A DNA stretch of 64,000 bases, from NCBI GenBank assembly GCA_963706535.1, contig CAVPMU010000009.1, positions 183,035 through 247,034 of the forward strand, read 5' to 3'. This DNA comes from RPQJ01 sp963706535 (lineage in GTDB: Bacteria > Pseudomonadota > Gammaproteobacteria > Steroidobacterales > Steroidobacteraceae). Every line of letters begins with the position of its first letter. Positions within the stretch are counted from its first letter, which is position 1. Made by a program: the position numbers and the translations under genes. The notes beneath the pieces are model-generated. The model did not search any database, was not told the origin of the DNA, and worked only from the letters and a program-made list of their open reading frames with translations. This document shows, one piece after another, positions 57,840 to 64,000 of this stretch.

Positions 57840-59352
57840 GCCCCAGCGAGATTCACGCGTGGAGCTAAGGTATTGAAGGAGAAGAAGGAAGGCTGACCGG
57901 GATTGGTAGGATGTTGTTGCGACACATCCACCCCACCAAACCCGGAGGCTGCAGCCTTGCTCGATCGTAAAGATGTCTTCCAAGGTCCGCAATGTCGAAT
58001 TTGCATTAAGCAGCAGGTCCAGGAGTGCCGAGCCGTCGATTTCTTCGACGTGCTCACCGGCCCGGAGCTGCTGGAGATGACCGACAGCCTGTTGCCTGAG
58101 CATCGTGAGCGGCTGTATCCGCCGACCGTGGCGTTGTCGATGTTCATCAAGCAGGCGCTGGAGGAGGATCGCTCGTGCCAGCGGGCGGTCAATGCCTGGG
58201 CGGCGCAGCGCGCGGCGGAGGGCTTGAGCGTGCAGAGCGTGCGCACCGGCGCGTACTGCCGGGCCCGAGGGCGCCTGCCGCTGCCGATGATCAGCGCGCT
58301 CACGCGCGCGACCGGCCGTCTGCTGTCGGAGCGAGCAGTCGAAGATTGGCGCTGGCGCGGCCGGCGCGTGAAGCTGGCCGACGGCACCGGTATCTCGATG
58401 CCCGACACGCAGGCCAGCCAAGCGCGCTTCCCGCAGCCGAGTACGCAGGCCGAAGGGGTCGGATTTCCTCTGGCGCGGCTGGTGGGGATCATCTGTCTGT
58501 CCGCCGGCGCGGTGCTGGAAGCGGCGATCGGGCCGCACGCGGGCAAGGGGCACAGCGAGTTGGATCTGTTCCGCAGCCTGATGCCCGCGCTGTTGGCCGG
58601 TGATGTGTTGCTGGCCGATGCGCTCTACTGCAACTGCTTCCTGGTCGCGATGCTGCAGGCCGCGGGCGTGGATGGCCTGTTCGAGCAGCACGGCGCGCGT
58701 ATCACCGACTTTCGGCGCGGTGAGAGTCTGGGTACGCGAGACCATATCGTCTCCTGGATCAAGCCCGCGGCGCGGCCGAAGTGGATGAGCGGCGAGCAGT
58801 ATGCGGCCTTCCCCGACACCGTGACGGTGCGGGAGCTGCGCGTCGGCGGGCACACCCTGGTCACCACGCTGCTCGAGCCGCGCACCGCGGACAAGTGCGA
58901 ACTGGGGCGGCTCTGCGCGCAGCGCTGGCACATCGAGTTGGACCTGCGCTGCATCAAGACGACCCTGCGCATGGAGACCTCGAGCTGCAAGACGCCGGCC
59001 ATGGTGCAGAGAGAGCCGTGGGTGTATCTGCTGGCCTACAACTTGATCCGTCTGCTCATGGCGCAGGCGGCCAGCATCGCCGGCGTACCGCCGCGCACGT
59101 TGAGCTTCAAACACACTGTACAAATGTGGCTGACCTGGACGGCGCAGATCGCCTCGATGACGATCCCATCGCACTCGCCGCTGTTTCGCTTGATCGGGCA
59201 GTTGCGCGTTGCAAATCGACCACGGCGCATCGAGCCACGCGAGCGAAAACGCCGACCCAAGCCATTCCCGTGGCTGAAGATGCCCAGAGCTCAGGCGCGG
59301 TGGCGGATACGAAGACATCGTCATCGGCTATGCGCTTAAGTCAGTGCCATTA
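57823..59352 (+). mobile_element. IS4 family insertion sequence inside IS630 copy 2
   Basis: Perfect 18-bp terminal repeats taatggcactgacttaag (57823-57840) and its inverse (59335-59352). The 9-bp sequence gcttaagtt is duplicated at 57814-57822 and 59353-59361. 1530 bp. The clean duplication marks it as the youngest insertion in this nest. Confidence 0.93.
57903..59339 (+). CDS. IS4 family transposase
   Basis: 478 residues. IS4 features include DGTGISMPDTQASQARFPQP (first Asp region), DVLLADALYCNCF (second Asp) and the Y-(2)-R-(3)-E-(6)-K-like block CAQRWHIELDLRCIKTTLRME (Glu). The frame opens with TTG at 57903; no early ATG exists, so the exact start is uncertain. Frame intact, probably active. 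Confidence 0.88.
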   Translation: MVGCCCDTSTPPNPEAAALLDRKDVFQGPQCRICIKQQVQECRAVDFFDVLTGPELLEMTDSLLPEHRERLYPPTVALSMFIKQALEEDRSCQRAVNAWAAQRAAEGLSVQSVRTGAYCRARGRLPLPMISALTRATGRLLSERAVEDWRWRGRRVKLADGTGISMPDTQASQARFPQPSTQAEGVGFPLARLVGIICLSAGAVLEAAIGPHAGKGHSELDLFRSLMPALLAGDVLLADALYCNCFLVAMLQAAGVDGLFEQHGARITDFRRGESLGTRDHIVSWIKPAARPKWMSGEQYAAFPDTVTVRELRVGGHTLVTTLLEPRTADKCELGRLCAQRWHIELDLRCIKTTLRMETSSCKTPAMVQREPWVYLLAYNLIRLLMAQAASIAGVPPRTLSFKHTVQMWLTWTAQIASMTIPSHSPLFRLIGQLRVANRPRRIEPRERKRRPKPFPWLKMPRAQARWRIRRHRHRLCA

Positions 59353-59412
59353 GCTTAAGTTCCAAACAGAACGAAACACTGCACTAGCGGTGCAGTACTC
59401 GCCGAGGCTGAT

Positions 59413-60567
59413 TCAGAGTCCCATCTGCATGGCAATCACGGTTCGCTGTATTTCATTGCTCCCGGCACCGATCGTCCCGATGCGGCAGTCCCTGTAGTGC
59501 ATCTGCATCTCATATTCCATCATGTAACTGGCGCCGCCCATCACCTGCATTCCCATGTTGACTATGCCTACGTTGTTCTCGGTCGCGATCACCTTCGCCA
59601 TGGCGGTCTCGAGCAGTGGTGCAAGCCCTTGATCCATCATGTCGGCAACCTTGTAGGTAATCAGTCGGGCAGACTCAGCAAGCATCTGCATGTCGGCGAA
59701 TTTGTGGGCGACCGCCTGAAACTTGGTGATGGGTTGACCGAACTGAACCCGATTGACAGCATAATTCTTCGCGTAATCAATGATCCGCTGGCAGTTGCCC
59801 ACGTGCGACGCGGCCACAACTGTGCGTTCGAGATTTAGCCCCCGCATCAGATTCTTCCACCCTTGGTTCAAGGCACCAAGCATGTTCGAGGAGGGAACAC
59901 GTACGTCATCGAAGAATATCTGGTTGGTGTGCAAGGCGCGGCGACCGAGCCCTCTTAGCGGCGAGATCGTCACCCCCGGAGCCCTGGTGTCGACGATGAA
60001 CATAGTGATTCCTCGCCGACCGGCGGCCGGATCCGTCTTGGTTGCTACCACGAGGTAATCGGCGACGTGGGCGCCAGTCGTATAGATCTTGGCGCCGTTG
60101 ATCACCCAGTCGTCACCGTGTTGGACAGCACGTGTCTGGATGGCGGCGGCATCAGAGCCGGCCTGCGGCTCAGTCAGGGCGAAAGCCAGCTTGCAGTCGC
60201 CGGCAATGACTCTGGGTATGAAACGGGCCTTTTGCTCTTCATTCCCATAGAGATTTATGTGGCCGGCACCCAGTACGACAGTCGTCAGATAGGACGAGCT
60301 GATGCCGTTCCAGTAATAGGCCAGGGCCTCGATCAGGACCGTCAGATCTTTGTACCCAAGCCCAGCGCCGCCGTACTCGGTCGGGAACGGCAGTCCCATC
60401 CAACCGGCGTCGGCAAGCGCCCGGTAGGCCTCCGCTGGGAACTGCTCGCTGTCATCGAGTTCCATGATTTGCGAGCGCGGCAGGACCTCTTCCAGCAGGT
60501 CCAGCACACTTTCGCGAATCTGTCGTTGATCCTCGGTGAGCCCCCAGGCGGGCATGCCATGCTCCAT
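59413..60567 (-). CDS. Acyl-CoA dehydrogenase
   Basis: 384 residues: WGLTEDQRQIRESVLDLLEEVLP, AFALTEPQAGSDAAAIQTRA, GLGRRALHTNQIFFDDVRVP, and C-terminal MGMQVMGGASYMMEYEMQMHYRDCRIGTIGAGSNEIQR. Similar to dehydrogenases of steroid side chains and branched acyl-CoAs (CaiA-like). It lies in the leftward set below MaoC; nested insertion sequences start 27 bp after its stop and separate it from the thiolase-like gene. Confidence 0.94.
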   Translation of the reverse strand: MEHGMPAWGLTEDQRQIRESVLDLLEEVLPRSQIMELDDSEQFPAEAYRALADAGWMGLPFPTEYGGAGLGYKDLTVLIEALAYYWNGISSSYLTTVVLGAGHINLYGNEEQKARFIPRVIAGDCKLAFALTEPQAGSDAAAIQTRAVQHGDDWVINGAKIYTTGAHVADYLVVATKTDPAAGRRGITMFIVDTRAPGVTISPLRGLGRRALHTNQIFFDDVRVPSSNMLGALNQGWKNLMRGLNLERTVVAASHVGNCQRIIDYAKNYAVNRVQFGQPITKFQAVAHKFADMQMLAESARLITYKVADMMDQGLAPLLETAMAKVIATENNVGIVNMGMQVMGGASYMMEYEMQMHYRDCRIGTIGAGSNEIQRTVIAMQMGL

Positions 60568-60930
60568 GAAGATTCTCCTACATGACTAGTGGTCAGCCTA
60601 ACCTTTGCGGCCGGTCCATGCTGCAAGTAGCTCGCATCGTTGCGTTCGCAGGGCAGATGAATAAGGACGAGTCTGTGATGGGCGTGGGACAAATGCTCAG
60701 GTGGGTGCCAGACGCTGCAGCCAGAGAGGATGGCGTCGCAAGCAGGCGCATGGCCAGCAACAGCATCGCGCGACCGCACCATGAGTCGCAATCCATGGGC
60801 ACAAGAAGCCAGAGCGGATCGCTTGCAACCGGCCAGCGACTGTAGATGACCGGTGGCAGGAGGCCGAACGGTTGCTTGTCAGTTGCGCGCGCCATTAAGT
60901 GACATTCGCCGAAGTGTGCGCTCGACGGCG
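60568..60930. other. Gap between the acyl-CoA dehydrogenase and MaoC genes
   Basis: Open frames here lack starts and similarity. A ten-base match to the operator core (cgaacggttg near 60865) occurs without a recognisable promoter around it, so I do not call a site. Nothing else seen. Confidence 0.5.
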
Positions 60931-61374
60931 TCAAGCCGGACGGCGCTTGACCATGACGGAAATAGTCCCTTCCTGGGTAACCGTGCCAGATTGGTTGAGG
61001 AGTCTCACGTGACGCACGACGATACCTCGATCCGGATTGCTGGTTTCACGCTTCGATTCCACTAGCATCTCGGCATACAGGGTGTCGCCTGCGAAAACCG
61101 GTGCTCTGAACTGCCAATTGATACTAAGAAACGCCAGAGTAGTGCCGTCGAACAGTCCTGTCCTGTAACTGAGGCCCGTCAGGATTGCGGCGCCGAGCAG
61201 CCCGTGCGCGATGCGGCCGGCAAACCCCATAGTTCTTGCAAACACATCATCGGTGTGAAGTCTGTTCTGATCCCCTGACAGCATTGCGAATGCGTCGATA
61301 TCTTCCTCGGTGAGTGTGCGTGTGCCCGTCACATACGTACGCCCGACCTCAAATTCTTCAAAATATAGACCCAT
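60931..61374 (-). CDS. MaoC family (R)-hydratase, single hotdog domain
   Basis: 147 residues from ATG 61374 (MGLYFEEFEVGRTYVTGTRTLTEEDID). The hydratase-2 motif is AMLSGDQNRLHTDD...GRIAHGLLGAA, with the Asp/His pair. It should hydrate an enoyl-CoA with R stereochemistry. Upstream in-frame codons to 61440 are probably not used. First coding gene of the leftward set and the nearest gene to the third operator-like site. Confidence 0.9.
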   Translation of the reverse strand: MGLYFEEFEVGRTYVTGTRTLTEEDIDAFAMLSGDQNRLHTDDVFARTMGFAGRIAHGLLGAAILTGLSYRTGLFDGTTLAFLSINWQFRAPVFAGDTLYAEMLVESKRETSNPDRGIVVRHVRLLNQSGTVTQEGTISVMVKRRPA

Positions 61375-61867
61375 GGCATCAGCCGTCGTCGTCGTTAAGA
61401 TGAGGGGAAACGGCCAGCTCCGCGCGACTCCATCGGCCATCCGGCAACTGCGGCCAGTCGCGGAACGGAAGGGGTCTTGGACTCGATGACTGGAACGTGA
61501 CTTGCCAAGCTAAGCAGAATCTCTGTCATTGGTCGAGGTGTTCGTCATTGTCGGCCGCGTGGATCGGCAGAGGCGTCAGGACATCGAATCCACATCCACA
61601 TTCGACCGATCCAGCGAGATTTGATCGCCGATCAGGACGAAGCAATTGATTCAAAGAGCCCTAACCGCCTAAGCCGCTTGGACATGCTGCACGAAGCTCG
61701 CGTGATCGGTAACGAAGTCTGGCCAGGGCGTCGTCGCCGATGGAGCGGGTCCGCTCGGGTTCGAACTGCTTGCACCCGTACGCTATGGGGCAGCCCCGGC
61801 CAACGAGGCTGCCGGAAACGAGCGGCCGTGAACATGACAAACATAAGTCGCCGGCCCTTAAATAAAA
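61375..61867. other. Upstream region of the MaoC gene, no gene recognised
   Basis: About 490 bp. Short frames on both strands match nothing. It would form a long leader if the promoter at 61868-61917 is used. Possible debris of a lost gene. Confidence 0.5.
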
Positions 61868-61917
61868 AAACAAATGGTTGTTAGTATTATTGTTGCGGAG
61901 ACGATTCAACCTGTCAA
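61868..61917 (-). promoter_or_regulatory. Third, degenerate promoter/operator candidate
   Basis: On the minus strand: TTGACA (61917-61912), 20 nt, AATAAT (61891-61886), six bases, AACCATTTGTTT (61879-61868). The -10-to-element spacing of six bases is the same as at 22655-22667, and the element matches AACCGTTCGTTT in 10 of 12 positions. The 20-nt -35/-10 spacing is longer than ideal. It would drive the MaoC-dehydrogenase set. Confidence 0.4.
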
Positions 61918-62069
61918 GACGAGTAGGTCGGTCGTCCGACTTGGCCCGCCTCTAGCCTGACCAATGCATACAGCTGCCCGGACGAGTGCTCACGGCGCAC
62001 ACATTGGCACGGGTTGAGGCGGTGCCGTCGATTTGCGATGGGTTTTCGGCTGCGCTGGCGTTGCGGCGC

Positions 62070-62235
62070 GGGATCGACGGGAGCCGCGCCGAGTGGGGTA
62101 GCGATCCGTTGCCAGTCGCGACGATCGAGGCCGGCGGGCGGCAGATGCAGCACCAGGCGGCGCACCGAGGACTCGACCCACAACCCGAGCTTCAGCAGCC
62201 GCTCGTGCAGCGTACTCACTTGGGCGTTGCGGTGT
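62070..62235 (-). pseudogene. IS1380 transposase C-terminal fragment
   Basis: NAQVSTLHERLLKLGLWVESSVRRLVLHLPPAGLDRRDWQRIATPLG matches the C-terminus of the IS1380 transposase at 31975-33172. Only about 55 codons remain. Confidence 0.78.
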
Positions 62236-62281
62236 AAGCGCTCGATCTGGGACACCCTTGCGTCGTAATCGCGATTCGCGG

Positions 62282-62650
62282 TCAGAACCGGTAACCCATC
62301 GCCGTCCAGTACTGCCAGTCGGCAATGGCCTCGGCAGTCCCGGGGTCGACCTGCTGCGGCGCGAGCTGTGTTAGTGGCACGCCGAGCGGGCGTTCGTGCC
62401 ATCGAGTGAGCACGATGATCTCGCCGCCGCAATCGTCGTCCGGCGCGAGGCCGGTGATCGTGACCGAGTCGCCGATGTTGAGCGGTGAGGTGGCCCGGCG
62501 GGTATGGCAGATCGCCTCGAACGGGAAGCGCAGTTGATTCTCGAGATAGTAGTACCAGCTCAGGGCCCGCTCGTCCGGCCCACAGGCGTCGACGACGATC
62601 TGTTGCTCGATACGTCGTTCACGGACGCGGTTGATCTTCGGGCGTCTCAC
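62282..62650 (-). CDS. CcbP-like calcium-binding protein
   Basis: 122 residues from GTG 62650 (VRRPKINRVRERRIEQQIVVDACGPDERALSWYYYLENQLRFPF). The pattern, including SPLNIGDSVTITGLAPDDDCGGEIIVLTRWHERPLGVPLTQL and EAIADWQYW, fits the acidic calcium-binding family (CcbP, PF11535). Members are often found beside transposases. The gene lies between an IS1380 fragment and the truncated IS66 copy and may be cargo. Acidic composition (DDD, EE) supports metal binding; regulation unknown. Confidence 0.82.
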   Translation of the reverse strand: MRRPKINRVRERRIEQQIVVDACGPDERALSWYYYLENQLRFPFEAICHTRRATSPLNIGDSVTITGLAPDDDCGGEIIVLTRWHERPLGVPLTQLAPQQVDPGTAEAIADWQYWTAMGYRF

Positions 62651-62666
62651 GCCGCTCGTCGCGCGA

Positions 62667-63979
62667 CTATTCGGGCAACGCTGGACGCGCGATCGGGAGC
62701 AGCGCCTCGATATCGGCGACGGTGGTCGCCTGCGGCAATTCGCTGAACAGGCGACGCAGATACGCGTACGGCTCGAGGCCATTCGCTTTGGCGGTCGAGG
62801 TCAGGCTGTAAAGCGCAGCGCTCGCCCGGGCCCCTTGGGCCGTGTCGGCGAACAACCAGTTGCGACCGAGCGCGAACGGCCGGATCGCGTTCTCGGCCAG
62901 GTTGGTGTCGATCGCGAGGCGCGGATCGTCGATGTAGCGCACCAGCTTCGGCCACTGCGTCAGCAGGTAGCCGAGCGCCTCGCCGAGCTTGCCGGACGGC
63001 AGCGTCTGGCGCACCAGCGCCTCGGCCCAGGCGTGCAGGGAGGCGAGCTGCGGCCGGGCCTGGTCGTGGCGGACCCGCTGTCGTTGGTCCGGTTCGAGAA
63101 CCTTCGTCTCGCGCTCGAGGGTGTACAGCGCGTCGATGCGCCGCACGGCCTCGTGGGCCGCGGTCGCGGTCCGCTGCTCGGCGCGCGGCAGCGCCTTGAT
63201 CGCCGCGAAGAACCGCCGTCGCGCATGGGCCATGCAGCCGACGTGCGTGAGCGCGAGTCGGGTGGCGACGCCGTCGTAGGCGCCATAGCCATCGCTCTGC
63301 ACGTAGCCCTGACACTCCGCGAGCAGCCGTTCGGCGACCGCGCCGCCGCGACTCGCGTCGTAGTCGAACAGGATCAGCCGTTGCCCCGGCGGACCGGCCA
63401 CCCGCACCCACATCCAGTGTTCCGTACTCGGGGCCCGCGCGCTCTTCAGCACCTGCACCGGCGTCTCGTCGATGCGCACGTAGCCCGAGCCCCGGATCCG
63501 CTCGTCCATCAGGTTCAGCAGCGGGGTCAGCGGCGTGAGCAGCCCGATCATCCACGCCGCCTGGGTCGCCCGTGGCAGGTGGATGCCGTGGCGGGCGAAG
63601 ATCCGCTCCTGGCGATGCAGCGGCAGGCCGTCGACGTACTTGGCCGTGACCAGGTGTGCGAGCAGTCCCGGGGCGGCGTTGCTCTTCGGCAGGATCTGCG
63701 CCGCCACGGGCGCGAGAGCTCCACGAGCGTCTCGATCTCATTGAACAGCCCGCCCTGACCGGGCGCCTCGCCGAGCTTCTCGCGGCTCGCACCCCAGCGG
63801 TCCGCCTTCAGCACCCGCAGCGCTTCTTCGAGCAGCCGAATCCGTTGCTCGCGCTGGGCCAGGAGCTCGTCACGACGCAGCAGATCCGCACGCAGCGCGG
63901 CGTTCGCCTCCTCGAGCAGCGCGGCGCGCACCAGTGCGCCGTGCGGGTCGTTCGATGCCAAAGGGGTGCGCTCCAACAT
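62667..63979 (-). pseudogene. IS66 TnpC transposase, copy 2
   Basis: Same two-frame structure and same internal deletion as the copy at 47845-49160, starting at 63979 (MLERTPLASNDPHG). The last residues differ (LLPIARPALPE) because the left end of this element is lost near 62690 and reads into neighbouring sequence. Confidence 0.87.
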
Positions 63980-64000
63980 GCGCGCATTATCGCATGTCGG
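62690..64000 (-). mobile_element. IS66 family element, copy 2 (left end lost, right end beyond window)
   Basis: Nearly identical to 47872-49182 of copy 1, in the same orientation. The left terminal repeat is missing; tnpB and tnpA would lie beyond position 64000. Confidence 0.85.

Larger units (their letters stand above)
56775..59384 (+). mobile_element. IS630 family element, copy 2, split by an IS4 family element
   Basis: Left end gtgtagtgtttgattc at 56775; right end, read inward, gtgcagtgtttcgttc from 59384. TA at 56773-56774 and 59385-59386. The 3' end of the element (59353 onward, gcttaagttccaaacagaac) is separated from the rest by the 1.5-kb IS4 copy. Without that insertion it matches copy 1 at 18922-19877. 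Confidence 0.9.

Noticed and set aside
60862..60875. Another copy of the operator core (cgaacggttg) upstream of the acyl-CoA dehydrogenase
   Set aside because: Only ten bases match and no -35/-10 pair is at the right spacing; expected by chance at this level.

Overview
The window reads as a high-GC gammaproteobacterial chromosome. The first 15.3 kb is compact housekeeping backbone: bamD diverging from rluD, then pgeF, a ZIP transporter, clpB, an FmdB-type protein, a DUF502 protein and aspS, with mutS opposite. bamD-rluD-pgeF-clpB is the gammaproteobacterial order. The rest suggests a hydrophobic-compound degrader (Steroidobacter/Nevskia/Immundisolibacter-like lineages are candidates), but I cannot place the genus from sequence alone.

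From about 15.46 kb to the end the character changes to an accessory island. Lipid/alicyclic catabolism genes are embedded in many insertion sequences of at least eight families (ISL3, IS1595, IS1182, IS630, IS1380, IS5, IS66, IS256, IS4), most of them decayed. An ISL3 copy with a perfect 8-bp target duplication marks the edge next to mutS.

Layout of the island: (a) 19.9-25.6 kb, a TetR regulator, a family III CoA-transferase, and a rightward set of enoyl-CoA hydratase, Asp/Glu-racemase-family protein and acyl-CoA dehydrogenase; (b) 28.0-31.9 kb, an acyl-CoA ligase and two SDRs; (c) 33.4-42.6 kb, DUF1302 outer-membrane protein, DUF1329 (frameshifted), YCF48-like protein, an RND/MMPL protein and a thiolase; (d) 45.2-47.7 kb, a second ligase and a third SDR; (e) 52.6-61.4 kb, a leftward set of MaoC hydratase, acyl-CoA dehydrogenase, thiolase-like aldolase candidate, its DUF35 partner and a BadI-like ring hydrolase, split by nested insertion sequences; (f) a CcbP-like calcium-binding protein and an IS66 copy running off the window.

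Together the genes encode uptake or export of a hydrophobic substrate, CoA activation, beta-oxidation, a likely retro-aldol side-chain cleavage and a hydrolytic ring opening. No ring oxygenase is present, so the substrate (steroid, terpenoid, naphthenic acid or similar) stays open. The most interesting signal is a promoter/operator arrangement shared by sets (a) and (c): TTGACAC, an 18-nt spacer, an A/T-rich -10 and then an identical 20-bp element. A degenerate version with matching -10-to-element spacing lies upstream of the MaoC gene in set (e). It is a candidate regulon of the local TetR protein.
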